A DNA stretch of 64,000 nucleotides from Thiosulfatihalobacter marinus (GCF_016019955.1 NZ_JAECRZ010000001.1:496001-560000), one strand, 5' to 3'. Positions 7,882-16,784 are shown, numbered from the stretch's first letter. Numbers and translations are program-made. Notes: generated from the letters alone by a model not told the origin.

Positions 7882-9306
7882 TCACCCGGCGCAGCAGCTG
7901 AGAGTGGCCATGTCCTTGTCAAAGGTCTGGGCGGCGAGTTTCAACGCTTCGACCGTGGTGAGATAGGGAAAGATCATGGCGCCGAGATCCTCGTAGGTCA
8001 TGCCGGCCTTCAGGGCCATTGCGGCGGTTTGGATGCTGTCCGCGCCTTCGGGCGCAAGGATATGCGCCCCCAGCAGCCGTTTGCTGGATGCGTCGGCCAC
8101 AAGCTTGACCAGCCCGCGCGTGTCGCGTGCCGCCAGTGCCCTGGGCACCGCATCGAGCGGCAGCACCGAGCAGCGGGTCTGGTGGCCGGCAGCCCGCGCG
8201 CCCGCTTCTGTCAGCCCGACACTGGCCACTTGCGGATCGCTGAAAACCACCGCCGGCATTGTCGAATTGTCATAGATCAGGGTGTCGCCGTTCAGGGCAT
8301 TCGTCGCGGCAAGCCTGGCGCCGTAAGCCGCCATATAGACAAACTGATCGCGACCGGTGACATCGCCTGCGGCATAGACAGTGGCCCGGCTTGTCCGCAT
8401 CCTGTCGTCCACCACGATGCCGCCCCGCGCATCAGTGCGGATGCCCGCGTGCGCGAGGCCCAGCTGGTCGGTATTCGGGACGCGCCCGGCCGCGACCAGG
8501 ATGTGTTGGGCCTTGACGATGCGCGCCTGCCCGTCCGCAGTCACGCTGAGCGCCACACCATCCGGGCGTTGTGCGACACGGTCATAGCTTTGCACCGTTT
8601 CGACGGCGATGCCCTCTTGCCTGAAGGCCTGTGTCAGGGCCGTGGCGATCTCGGGCTCTGCTTCGGGGATCAGGCCCCGGCGGGTCAGGAGGGTCACTTT
8701 GGTGCCGGCCCGAGCGAAGACCTGCGCCAGTTCGACACCGATATATCCGCCACCGAGGACGATCAGCGAGTCCGGACGGCGCTGAAGCTGAAGGATCGAG
8801 CTGCTGTCGTGGCAGGCGGTTTCGGCCAGGCCGGGAATGGCCGGCATGTAGGGCCGCGACCCGGTGGCGATGATGATCCTGTTCGCGTCAAGGGGGGTGC
8901 CGTTGACACGCAAGGCGCCGGTCTTGGTGAAACGCGCCGCGCCTTCAATATAGGTGATGCCGCTATGCTGCGGCAGAACCTCGCTGTATTTCGCGGCTCT
9001 CAGGTCATCCACCAGCGCCTGTTTCTGGCGTATCAGGGCAGGCCAGTCGGTGATCTGCGCCGTGACCTTTATCCCGTCAAAGCGGTGAGCTGCGCGGGGG
9101 GCGTGCATGATGTCCATTGCCCGGATCATGGTCTTGGAGGGCACGCAGCCGACGTTGACGCATGTGCCGCCGATGGTGCCATGCCCGATCAGGGCCACGC
9201 GCGCGCCACCTTGTGCCGCCGTGATTGCGGCCGAAAACCCCGCCGAGCCTGCGCCAAGAACCGCAAGATCATAGCCCGCGGCGTTGTTTGGGGATCCATC
9301 TGGCAT
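7882..9306 (-). CDS. merA: Mercuric reductase
   Basis: A flavin-dependent cytosolic enzyme that reduces Hg(II) to volatile Hg(0) with NADPH. The start at 9306 has AGGAAAG upstream and gives 474 residues. It has an FAD-binding N terminus (DLAVLGAGSAGFSAAITAA), the redox-active pair in GGTCVNVGCVPSK, an NADPH-binding GGGYIGVELAQVFARAG and the C-terminal vicinal cysteines in LSCCAG. The last feature separates MerA from other pyridine-nucleotide disulfide oxidoreductases. The N-terminal MerP-like HMA domain present in Tn501-type MerA is missing, which is common in the shorter core-type enzymes. It is the last gene of merTPA. Confidence 0.96.
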   Translation of the reverse strand: MPDGSPNNAAGYDLAVLGAGSAGFSAAITAAQGGARVALIGHGTIGGTCVNVGCVPSKTMIRAMDIMHAPRAAHRFDGIKVTAQITDWPALIRQKQALVDDLRAAKYSEVLPQHSGITYIEGAARFTKTGALRVNGTPLDANRIIIATGSRPYMPAIPGLAETACHDSSSILQLQRRPDSLIVLGGGYIGVELAQVFARAGTKVTLLTRRGLIPEAEPEIATALTQAFRQEGIAVETVQSYDRVAQRPDGVALSVTADGQARIVKAQHILVAAGRVPNTDQLGLAHAGIRTDARGGIVVDDRMRTSRATVYAAGDVTGRDQFVYMAAYGARLAATNALNGDTLIYDNSTMPAVVFSDPQVASVGLTEAGARAAGHQTRCSVLPLDAVPRALAARDTRGLVKLVADASSKRLLGAHILAPEGADSIQTAAMALKAGMTYEDLGAMIFPYLTTVEALKLAAQTFDKDMATLSCCAG

Positions 9307-9452
9307 GGAGACTTCTTTCCTTGGGGGCAAGTGCCCGGTGGTGGCCGGTGGACGACAGGTCCAATCGCGACGCGAAGGTTCTGAACGGCCGCGCGGGGGC
9401 TGGATCGTTGGATGGTGGCGGATTCCGGGGGGCGAAAAGATCGCGGATGAGG

Positions 9453-9752
9453 TCAGGAATTGTCGTCGGTGACGATCGTGCCGCTGTATCCATAGCTGTC
9501 GGATGCGGTTGCCACCGCCTGGGCGGTTGTGACCGCGTCGTCGAACCGGACGGTATAGCGCGCGCTTTCGTCGCCGGAGTTGAAATCGACGTTCAGAATT
9601 TCCGCCGACTCCACCGCCTTGATGGCGTCGGCGGCAATATAGGGGCAGCTTGGACAAGTCAGTCCGCTCACTTCGACCGTGATAACCTGTTCTGCGGCCC
9701 AGCTTGTTGTCGCGGCCAGTCCGGCGGCGATGGTCAGGATCATTCGTTTCAT
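9453..9752 (-). CDS. merP: Periplasmic mercury-binding protein MerP
   Basis: A 99-residue heavy-metal-associated (HMA) domain protein with a Sec signal peptide (MKRMILTIAAGLAATTSWAA). The metal motif is GLTCPSC, where most MerP have GMTCxxC. The body follows the HMA pattern down to the GYSGTI end. It captures Hg(II) in the periplasm and hands it to MerT. It lies 14 nt downstream of merT and 146 nt upstream of merA. That last gap is longer than usual in mer operons and holds nothing I recognise. Confidence 0.94.
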   Translation of the reverse strand: MKRMILTIAAGLAATTSWAAEQVITVEVSGLTCPSCPYIAADAIKAVESAEILNVDFNSGDESARYTVRFDDAVTTAQAVATASDSYGYSGTIVTDDNS

Positions 9753-9766
9753 GGCGACACCTTTTT

Positions 9767-10171
9767 TCAGTAAGACAGGATGTATGGCGTGAGGTAGGGG
9801 AAGATCATGGCGATCGCGGTGACGATGCTGGCGCCCCAAAGCGATCCGCGCATCAGCTTGCGGTTCACCGGTCTGGCACATATCGCGCCCTCGCCACAGG
9901 AGGCTTTTTCGGCCTTGGCCACGCGGTAAAAGCCGTATCCGATGAACAGGACGGCCATCGAGAACGTGAACCATTTGTAGGCATAAAGCGCGGTAAGCTG
10001 AGCGATCCAGACGCCGCCGACGCCAAAGCTGACCAGAACGAGCGGCAGGATACAACAGGATGTCATGGCCAGCGCGCCCAGCAGTCCGCCGGCTGTCGCG
10101 GCTTTCGCGGCCATGTCGCCGTTCGGTTCGTGAGTGGTGGTCTCTTCCATCGACATGACCGTGTCCTGCAT
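9767..10171 (-). CDS. merT: Mercuric ion transporter MerT
   Basis: A 134-residue inner-membrane protein with three hydrophobic helices. The first helix carries the vicinal cysteines in MTSCCILPLVLV, and the cytoplasmic loop carries the second pair region (CGEGAICARP). Both are diagnostic for MerT. It moves Hg(II) from MerP to cytosolic MerA. It is the first gene of the operon, reading from the MerR-type promoter. An alternative ATG five codons downstream (MSMEE) is possible because no strong ribosome-binding site decides between them. Confidence 0.93.
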   Translation of the reverse strand: MQDTVMSMEETTTHEPNGDMAAKAATAGGLLGALAMTSCCILPLVLVSFGVGGVWIAQLTALYAYKWFTFSMAVLFIGYGFYRVAKAEKASCGEGAICARPVNRKLMRGSLWGASIVTAIAMIFPYLTPYILSY

Positions 10172-10189
10172 TGTTCACCCTTGCTACCC

Positions 10190-10220
10190 GGTGTACTGTC
10201 TGTAGTCGCTACAGGTGCAA
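10190..10220 (-). promoter_or_regulatory. MerR-type mer operator/promoter
   Basis: Read on the minus strand, a -35 element TTGCAC and a -10 element TACACC are separated by exactly 19 bp, the overlong spacer characteristic of MerR-family promoters. The spacer contains a perfect dyad, CTGTAG-N3-CTACAG (10200-10214). It drives merTPA. merR reads out in the other direction, and its ribosome-binding site overlaps the outer edge of the element, so bound MerR should also affect its own expression. Confidence 0.85.
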
Positions 10221-10232
10221 GGAGTTTCAGAA

Positions 10233-10649
10233 ATGGCCGGGATCACGAATGCGCGAGGCTATCCGATCGGCGCCATGTCGCGCGAAACCGGGGTGAACAT
10301 CGAAACAATCCGATATTACGAGCGGATCGGACTGATGCCGACCCCGGACCGGACCCCCGGTGGAAACCGGCAATACCGGCACGACCATCTGCTGCGGCTT
10401 GGGTTTATCAAGCGCTGCCGGGAGCTTGGGTTCAACATCCAGGAAATACGCGCCATGCTGGACATGGTGGATCAGAATGGCGTGAGTTGCAGCAAGGTGC
10501 ATGAAATGACCACCGGCCATCTGCGCTCGGTACAGCAGAAAATCCGGCACCTGAAGGAAATGGAACGGGTTCTGGCGGGAATGGCCGAGCAATGCGCAAA
10601 GGGCGACATGCCCCAATGTGCGATCATTGAAGCCTTGTTCGCGGCGTGA
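10233..10649 (+). CDS. merR: Mercury-responsive regulator MerR
   Basis: A 138-residue MerR-family activator-repressor. The ATG at 10233 has AAGGAG 8 nt upstream; a GTG five codons earlier is less likely. The winged helix-turn-helix reads IGAMSRETGVNIETIRYYERIGL, followed by RQYRHDHLLRLGFIKRCRELGF and the long dimerisation helix. Three cysteines (GVSCSKV, EQCAKG and MPQCAI) sit at the positions of the Hg(II)-binding triad of MerR. It underwinds the 19-bp-spacer promoter when Hg(II) is bound. Confidence 0.93.
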   Translation: MAGITNARGYPIGAMSRETGVNIETIRYYERIGLMPTPDRTPGGNRQYRHDHLLRLGFIKRCRELGFNIQEIRAMLDMVDQNGVSCSKVHEMTTGHLRSVQQKIRHLKEMERVLAGMAEQCAKGDMPQCAIIEALFAA

Positions 10650-10798
10650 GGCACCGTGTCCTGCCGGGGCATGTGGGTGCCGTCGGGAACGCGCGGAGCA
10701 TGGGATTGTCACCGAAAACGACAAGAACTGTCGGAAAGGCGCAGATTCGACGGCAGGATTGGGTTTTCCTGATCGGCAAAAGCGGACGGGAGAGCGAC

Positions 10799-12361
10799 AT
10801 GGCAGAAACGGCGACACGCAAACGGCGCGGTGGCGGACGGGCCGGAAACGCCGCGCGGCGCAAGAAGGCCGGGGCGATTGAACAGATGCCCTGGCGTTTG
10901 CCGGTCAATATCGACCGCCCGACCGAACCGCTGAGCGAAGAGGGTGTGGCCCGAATTCATGACGGGGCCATGCGCATCCTGGAGGAGATCGGCATAGAAT
11001 TCTTCAATGCCGAGGCGCGCGCCCTCCTCAAACAGGCCGGGTGCAACGTAGAGGGCGACCGCGTGCGCATGGGGCGCGATTTCGTGATGGAGATGGTCGG
11101 CAAGGCCCCGTCCAGCTGGACCCTGACGCCGCGCAACCCGGATCACCGCCTGGTCATGGGCGACAATCACATCTTGTTCGGCAATGTCTCTTCACCGCCG
11201 AACTATTGGGATCTGTCGCTGGGGCGCAAGGTGCCTGGCACGCGCGAGCAATGCGCAAACCTTCTCAGGCTGACGCAGTATTTCAACTGTATCCATTTTG
11301 CCGGCGGCTATCCGGTGGAACCACAGGACATCCATGCCTCGATCCGGCATCTGGACGTGTTGTATGACAAACTTACCCTGACCGACAAGGTGGCCCATAC
11401 CTATAGCCTGGGCGCCGAGCGGGTCGAGGATGCGATGGAGATGGTGCGGATTTCGGGTGGCTGGAGCCATGAGGAATTCGAGGCCAGCCCGAAGCTTTAT
11501 ACCAATATCAACTCGACATCGCCGCTCAAGCATGACGAGCCGATGATGGATGGCTGGATCCGCATGGCGCGGCGCAATCAGGGGCTGGTTGTCACCCCGT
11601 TCACGCTTGCCGGCGCGATGGCGCCGGTGACGATGGCGGGGGCGGTTGCCCAATCGCTGGCCGAAGGGCTTTGCGCCATTGCGCTGGCCCAGTACATCCG
11701 CCCCGGCGCGGCCTGTGCGATTGGCACGTTCACCAGCAATGTGGACATGAAAAGCGGCGCCCCGGCCTTTGGCACGCCAGAGTATATGCGAGCCACGCAG
11801 ATGACCGGGCAGATGGCGCGGTTTTACGGATTGCCGATGCGCGCCAGCGGTGTTTGCGCGGCCAATGTGCCGGACGGGCAGGCGATGTGGGAAACGTCGA
11901 ATTCACTTTGGTCGGCCGTACAGGCGGGCGCCAACATGGTGTATCACGCCGCGGGCTGGCTGGAGGGCGGGCTGATCGCCAGCCCGGAAAAATTCATCAT
12001 GGATTGCGAAATCCTTCAGATGATCCAGCGCTATATGGAGCCCGAGCTTTGCGCCACGGGGCCGGATGAAATTGCGCTGGATGCCATTCGCGAGGTTGGC
12101 GGCGCGGGGCATTTCTTTGGCATTCAACACACCCAGGACCGTTATACGACGGCCTTTTACCAGCCGTTTGTCAGTGACTGGCGCAATTACGAGGCCTGGG
12201 ATGCTGCGGGTGGCGTGTGGACCCCGGAGCGTGCGCATCACCTGTACCGGCAGATCCTGGACGATTACGAAGCACCGCCGATGGACGCGGCCATACGCGA
12301 GGAACTGGCGGCTTTCGTGGCGCGCCGCAAGCAGGAGGGCGGCGCCCCCACCGATTTCTGA
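10799..12361 (+). CDS. MttB-family (trimethylamine methyltransferase-like) protein, non-pyrrolysine
   Basis: A 520-residue protein of the COG5598/MttB superfamily with a TIM-barrel body and the family's C-terminal block GGAGHFFGIQHTQDRY. Archaeal MttB inserts pyrrolysine at an in-frame UAG, and no internal UAG interrupts this frame. It therefore belongs to the large non-Pyl group, some members of which demethylate glycine betaine or related quaternary amines to a corrinoid protein. No corrinoid protein, reactivase or methyltransferase-2 gene lies beside it, so substrate and acceptor are unknown. The start at 10799 follows GGGAGAG. The first 25 residues are Lys/Arg/Gly-rich and probably disordered. 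Confidence 0.85.
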   Translation: MAETATRKRRGGGRAGNAARRKKAGAIEQMPWRLPVNIDRPTEPLSEEGVARIHDGAMRILEEIGIEFFNAEARALLKQAGCNVEGDRVRMGRDFVMEMVGKAPSSWTLTPRNPDHRLVMGDNHILFGNVSSPPNYWDLSLGRKVPGTREQCANLLRLTQYFNCIHFAGGYPVEPQDIHASIRHLDVLYDKLTLTDKVAHTYSLGAERVEDAMEMVRISGGWSHEEFEASPKLYTNINSTSPLKHDEPMMDGWIRMARRNQGLVVTPFTLAGAMAPVTMAGAVAQSLAEGLCAIALAQYIRPGAACAIGTFTSNVDMKSGAPAFGTPEYMRATQMTGQMARFYGLPMRASGVCAANVPDGQAMWETSNSLWSAVQAGANMVYHAAGWLEGGLIASPEKFIMDCEILQMIQRYMEPELCATGPDEIALDAIREVGGAGHFFGIQHTQDRYTTAFYQPFVSDWRNYEAWDAAGGVWTPERAHHLYRQILDDYEAPPMDAAIREELAAFVARRKQEGGAPTDF

Positions 12362-12433
12362 AAAGGTCGGAGGGCATTGTTCTTTCAGGTGAAACGCGCC
12401 TAGACTGCCCGGCAACAGGTGCGGGAGAGTCAG

Positions 12434-14179
12434 ATGCGGGCAAAGGATCGCCAGACGCTGGTGGGACGGGCGGAAATGGCGCTGATTGGTGCTCTGGCCG
12501 GGCTTGCCATGTGGGTGCTGATCGAGAAGGCCCAGGATGTTCTGACAAACCCGCATGTGTTTGTAACGGTTGTCAGCGCCGTCGCGGGTTTTTTCAGCGT
12601 TCTTCTGGCCCTGTGCGGCCCGGCCAACCTGCGCCGCGGGGCGGCGATTGCGACGGTCCTGGCGCTGCCTGCGGCCGCATTGCTGGGCTGGGCCAGCCTG
12701 CGCTTTGACAGCTTGCAGGCTTTCGTCGGGGCGGGGCATCTGATCCTGGCCTGGGGCGTCCTGTTGTTTGTTGGAACGCCGTTTCTGGCCGTGGCGCTGG
12801 AGGATACCGGCAAGCTGCGCAGCTATTCCCGGCTGTTTGACGCGGCCTGGGGTATTGTCGTGCGCTACAGCACCGCCTGGCTGTTTGTCGCCGTGTTCTG
12901 GGGGGTGGTGTTCCTGTCGGACGCGCTTTTGCAGATCGTGGGTTTGACCCTGATTGAGGACCTGCTGAATTTCGACCCGGTTCCGTTCGGTCTGAGCGGG
13001 CTGATGCTGGGCCTGGGTCTGGCCGTGGTGCACGAAATGCGGGCCTATGTGTCACCCTTTCTGGTGTTGCGGCTGTTGCGCCTGTTGGTGCCGGTCATGC
13101 TGGGGGTCGTCGTGGTTTTCGTCGTCGCCTTTGTGCTTCGTGATCAGGGCGCGCTGTTTGGCGATCTCAGCCCCGCGGCGACGTTGCTGGCTGTCGCCCT
13201 GGGGATGATCTCTTTGGTCAGCGTGGCGTTGGACAAGCGCGATTCGGATGCGGTGCGGATCGGCTGGATGCGGGGCGCAACCGCGATGCTGGCCTTGCTG
13301 TTGCCGGTCATTGGGGGGCTGGCGGCCTATGCGATCTGGCTGCGCGTGGGCGATCACGGATGGACGCCGGCGCGGCTTTTGTCCGTGGCGGTTGCGGGTT
13401 TTGTCATGCTGTACGGGCTGTGCTACGGCGGCGCCGTGATCTTGCGCGGACCATGGATGGAACGCATCCGCCGGGCGAATGTGCGGATCGCGGGAGCCAT
13501 CCTGCTGGTCAGTGCGATCTGGATGACGCCCGTTCTGAATGTCGAGTCGATTTCGGCAAACTCGCAGGCGGCGCGCCTTCTGGACGGGCGGGTTGGCCCC
13601 GACAAGGCCGCGCTGTGGGAAATGGCGCATGACTGGGGCAAAGCGGGAGAAGCGGCGCTGCAAAGGCTTTCGCAGGTCGAAGGCGATCGCGGGGACGTGT
13701 TGCGTGCGGCCATTACCGCGGCACGAACCGCGCCGGAGCCGGCGGCGCCGGCCACCGAGGCGGCGGTGCTGGACGCCCGGGCCGGCGCGCTTCATGCGCT
13801 GATCAGGGTGGTGCCGCAGGGGGAGACCCTGCGCCTGGACATGCTGGCGAATTTGCCGGGATACCGGGTGGAAGAGTGGCTGGATCTGTGTCGGGCCCGT
13901 CCCGATCCGGGATGTGTTCTGGTGCTGGAGGATTTCGATCCCGCCCGTCCCGGCACCGAAGGCGTGCTGTTGCTGCCGGGACGCGACATCGGGTACGAAG
14001 CGGTTGGCGTGCGTGTCACCGCAGGGCGGCTGGTGGTTGGGCAATATATCGGAGATTATGGCGCGGGGGTTCTTGACCAGGCCCAGGTTGCCGCTGTTCT
14101 GCGAGGTGAATACCGCGTTGCGCCCTCCAGCCGCAAGTCCCTGTGGATCGGCGAGACCGAGATTTCTCCGCAGAACTGA
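12434..14179 (+). CDS. DUF4153 domain integral membrane protein
   Basis: A 581-residue protein with about ten hydrophobic segments over the first 370 residues and a soluble C-terminal domain of some 200 residues. The DUF4153 landmark is the RVGDHGWTPARLLSVAVAG region followed by the conserved TPVLNVESISANSQAARL, after which the chain leaves the membrane. The ATG at 12434 has GGGAGAG upstream. Function is unknown in the family. It lies 72 nt after the MttB-family gene and 62 nt before the H-NOX-like gene on the same strand, with no clear operon link. Confidence 0.75.
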   Translation: MRAKDRQTLVGRAEMALIGALAGLAMWVLIEKAQDVLTNPHVFVTVVSAVAGFFSVLLALCGPANLRRGAAIATVLALPAAALLGWASLRFDSLQAFVGAGHLILAWGVLLFVGTPFLAVALEDTGKLRSYSRLFDAAWGIVVRYSTAWLFVAVFWGVVFLSDALLQIVGLTLIEDLLNFDPVPFGLSGLMLGLGLAVVHEMRAYVSPFLVLRLLRLLVPVMLGVVVVFVVAFVLRDQGALFGDLSPAATLLAVALGMISLVSVALDKRDSDAVRIGWMRGATAMLALLLPVIGGLAAYAIWLRVGDHGWTPARLLSVAVAGFVMLYGLCYGGAVILRGPWMERIRRANVRIAGAILLVSAIWMTPVLNVESISANSQAARLLDGRVGPDKAALWEMAHDWGKAGEAALQRLSQVEGDRGDVLRAAITAARTAPEPAAPATEAAVLDARAGALHALIRVVPQGETLRLDMLANLPGYRVEEWLDLCRARPDPGCVLVLEDFDPARPGTEGVLLLPGRDIGYEAVGVRVTAGRLVVGQYIGDYGAGVLDQAQVAAVLRGEYRVAPSSRKSLWIGETEISPQN

Positions 14180-14241
14180 TTGCGTTGGTGTTTTCTTAAG
14201 CTCCCTCTGTTCATACTGCCTGAAACGTGAGGGAACCCGGC

Positions 14242-14829
14242 ATGCATGGGCTTATCAACAGGGCAATCCAGGTCTTTGTTCAAGACAGCTATGGGCACCC
14301 CCGCTGGGCCGAGGTCATCCGGCAGGCCGAGGTCGAGACCGTGGAATTCGAGGCGATGCTGCATTATGACGATGACGTGACCGACCGCCTTATCGCGTCG
14401 GCATCCAACGTGATCGGCGCGCCGCAGGAAACCGTTCTGGAGGATATCGGCACCTATCTGGTGTCCCACCCCAATGTCGAGGCGTTGCGCAGATTGCTGC
14501 GGTTCGGCGGTGTCACATTTGTGGAATTCCTGCATTCACTGGACGATCTCCCGGACCGCGCGCGCCTGGCGGTGGAGGATCTGCGCCTTCCCGAACTTGA
14601 CCTGCGCGAACACGCACCCAACAGGTTCAGCCTTAACTGTCGGCACGACCGACCCGGCTTTGGCCATGTGATGGTGGGTGTCTTGCGCGCATTGGCCGAC
14701 GATTATGGCGCGCTCGTGTTCCTGGAGCATCGTGGGGGCGGGCCGGGGCAGGAGGTGATAGACATTACCCTGATCGAAACCGCCTTTGCCAGCGGGCGCA
14801 GTTTCGATCTGGGTGCAAGGGTCGGGTAG
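14242..14829 (+). CDS. H-NOX (heme NO-binding) domain protein lacking the proximal histidine
   Basis: A 195-residue stand-alone H-NOX (HNOB) domain. The ATG at 14242 gives the canonical start MHGLINRAIQ, and the family's helical core can be followed through TFVEFLHSLDDL. In H-NOX proteins that helix continues with the heme-ligating histidine (DEVH in the Thermoanaerobacter protein, His102). Here the codon is CCG, giving Pro104 (DDLP). The YxSxR heme-propionate motif is also degenerate (C133-R-H-D-R137, only the arginine kept). Heme, and hence NO binding, may be lost unless another residue such as His98 substitutes. It is followed 3 nt later by an HNOBA-GGDEF gene, the usual partner. Confidence 0.88.
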   Translation: MHGLINRAIQVFVQDSYGHPRWAEVIRQAEVETVEFEAMLHYDDDVTDRLIASASNVIGAPQETVLEDIGTYLVSHPNVEALRRLLRFGGVTFVEFLHSLDDLPDRARLAVEDLRLPELDLREHAPNRFSLNCRHDRPGFGHVMVGVLRALADDYGALVFLEHRGGGPGQEVIDITLIETAFASGRSFDLGARVG

Positions 14830-14832
14830 CCC

Positions 14833-15843
14833 ATGGCCTGCATCGACGAATTGACCGGGCTGCTGGATACGCTGTGTCCGATGCATGTGGTTTTGGACGG
14901 TACGGGGCATATCATCCATGCCGGACCGACCGCCCGGAAACTGCATGGCGACAGGCCCCTGGAAGGCCAGCGGTTCCTGGAGTTGTTCGAGCTGTGCCGC
15001 CCGCGGGCGGTGTCTTCGATGCCGCAGTTGATGGCGGTGGCGGGGGTCAAGCTGCATCTGAAGACGCGGGGTGAACCGCAGACAGGGCTCAAGGGGGTTC
15101 TGTGCCCGTTGCCCGCCATCGACGGGGCCGTGGTGAACCTGAGTTTCGGGATATCGATCATAGATGCGGTGCGCGACTATGCGCTGACTTCGGCGGATTT
15201 CGCGGCCACGGACCTGACCGTGGAGATGTTGTATCTGGTCGAGGCGAAATCCGCCGCGATGGAGGCGTCGCGCAAGCTCAATCAACGTTTGCAGGGCGCC
15301 ATGATCGCGGCCGAGGAACAGGCCTTTACGGATACCCTGACCGGTTTGAAGAACCGGCGCGCGCTGGAACATATCCTGCCACGCCTGTTGCAGGAACGGC
15401 AGCCCTTTGGCCTGATGCAGATCGACCTGGATTTCTTCAAGGCGGTGAACGACACGATGGGCCACGCGGCGGGCGATCACGTTTTGCAATGTGTCGCGCG
15501 TGTATTGGTGGATTCAAGCCGCGATGACGATTGTGTGGCGCGCGTGGGCGGGGATGAATTCGTACTGGTGTTTCGCGGCATTACAAAGCCAGAGATCCTG
15601 GAACGTATCGCGGAACGCATCATTTCGGAGGTCGAGGCGCCGATGCCCTTTGGCGATGCGACCTGCAAGATTTCGGCCAGCGTTGGTATCTCGATCTACA
15701 ACGGCGAGGCCGCGCATGAGGTGAGCATCGAACAGTTGATGGCCGATGCGGATACGGCGCTTTACGCCTCAAAACACAAGGGGCGCGCGACCAGCACAAT
15801 TTTTTCGGCGGATCTGCGCAGCAAAGGCGAGCAGACAGGGTAA
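14833..15843 (+). CDS. Diguanylate cyclase with N-terminal HNOBA (H-NOX-associated) domain
   Basis: A 336-residue cytosolic protein. Residues about 12-125 match the HNOBA/PAS-like domain that follows H-NOX in guanylate cyclases (CPMHVVLDGTGHIIHAG, GQRFLELFELCRP, and a late LSFGISIIDAVRDYAL). A coiled helix about 135-160 leads to a GGDEF domain with an intact active-site motif G239-G-D-E-F243. The I-site RxxD (R230, D233) stands five residues before it, so catalysis and product inhibition both look possible. It should make c-di-GMP under control of the upstream H-NOX-like protein. It starts 3 nt after that gene's stop and clearly forms one operon with it. Confidence 0.92.
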   Translation: MACIDELTGLLDTLCPMHVVLDGTGHIIHAGPTARKLHGDRPLEGQRFLELFELCRPRAVSSMPQLMAVAGVKLHLKTRGEPQTGLKGVLCPLPAIDGAVVNLSFGISIIDAVRDYALTSADFAATDLTVEMLYLVEAKSAAMEASRKLNQRLQGAMIAAEEQAFTDTLTGLKNRRALEHILPRLLQERQPFGLMQIDLDFFKAVNDTMGHAAGDHVLQCVARVLVDSSRDDDCVARVGGDEFVLVFRGITKPEILERIAERIISEVEAPMPFGDATCKISASVGISIYNGEAAHEVSIEQLMADADTALYASKHKGRATSTIFSADLRSKGEQTG

Positions 15844-15869
15844 TCCTTTCGGCGTTGGCCCGGCGCGCG

Positions 15870-16784
15870 TCAGCCTTGCGCCAATGCCTCCATCCGCTTG
15901 CGCGCCTCGGCGGTCATGTGATCGACGAACAGACGGATCTTGGGATCCTGAAATTTCCGGTGCGGGTAAAGGCAGCCAAAGCTGGCCGGAACCGGCGGGG
16001 TATCCGGCAACACCTCCACCAATGCGCCGGTTGCCAGATGGCGCACCACGTCGAACCTGGGCTTGTTGGCGATGCCGGCGCCGTCCAGCGCCCATTCGGT
16101 CAAAACATCGCCATCATCCGCATCAAAGCGTCCCGCCGCCTCGATCTTGCGCGGGCCGGTCTCGGTTTGCAGAGTCCAGAAATATTCGGGTGAGCGGGGG
16201 AAGCGCAGCAGAAGACAGTTGTGCCCGCGCAGCAGATCTTCGGGACGCCGGGGGGTTCCGGCGTGCTCCAGGTAGGCGGGGGCGGCGACAAGCACCCGTC
16301 TGCAATCGGCGATCTTGCGCAGCTTGAGATTGGAATCCTTCAGTTCGCCCAGAACAAAGGCCACGTCCAACCCGTCCTCGAACAGGTCAACCTTGCGGTC
16401 CGACAGGCGCAGCCGGATGTCCACAAGCGGATAGGCGGCGGTAAATTGAGGAATCAGCGGCGCCACGATCCGCCGCCCGATCCCCAGCGGCGCCGTGACC
16501 CGAATCGTGCCGCGCGGTGTATCGGAAAACCCGGCAACCACGGCCTCGGCCTCTTCCAGCGCATCGATCACCTTGCGCGCGTGATCATAGAACACCTTGC
16601 CCACTTCCGTCGGGCTGAGATTGCGTGTGGTCCGGTTGAACAGGCGCACGCCCAAACGTTGCTCGAGTTCCTTGACCCGGTTGGAGGCGACGGCCGGAGT
16701 CAGCCGCAGATCCCGCCCACCGGATGTGATGGACCCAAGCTCGACCACGCGCACGAACACCCGGAGGCTTTCAAGATAAGGCAT
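15870..16784 (-). CDS. LysR-family transcriptional regulator
   Basis: A 304-residue LTTR. The N-terminal winged helix reads LRVFVRVVELGSITSGGRDLRLTPAVASNRVKELEQRLGVRLF and is followed by TRNLSPTEVG. The remainder is the substrate-binding-like effector domain (GTIRVTAPLGIGRRIVAPLI). It is divergent from xdhA with a 180-bp shared AT-richer gap, the normal LTTR-target arrangement. Control of the purine operon is a reasonable inference. The effector is unknown. Confidence 0.9.
   Translation of the reverse strand: MPYLESLRVFVRVVELGSITSGGRDLRLTPAVASNRVKELEQRLGVRLFNRTTRNLSPTEVGKVFYDHARKVIDALEEAEAVVAGFSDTPRGTIRVTAPLGIGRRIVAPLIPQFTAAYPLVDIRLRLSDRKVDLFEDGLDVAFVLGELKDSNLKLRKIADCRRVLVAAPAYLEHAGTPRRPEDLLRGHNCLLLRFPRSPEYFWTLQTETGPRKIEAAGRFDADDGDVLTEWALDGAGIANKPRFDVVRHLATGALVEVLPDTPPVPASFGCLYPHRKFQDPKIRLFVDHMTAEARKRMEALAQG

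Noticed and set aside
10799-12361. Pyrrolysine-containing trimethylamine methyltransferase
   Set aside because: There is no in-frame UAG in the gene and no pylT/pylS-like gene in the window.
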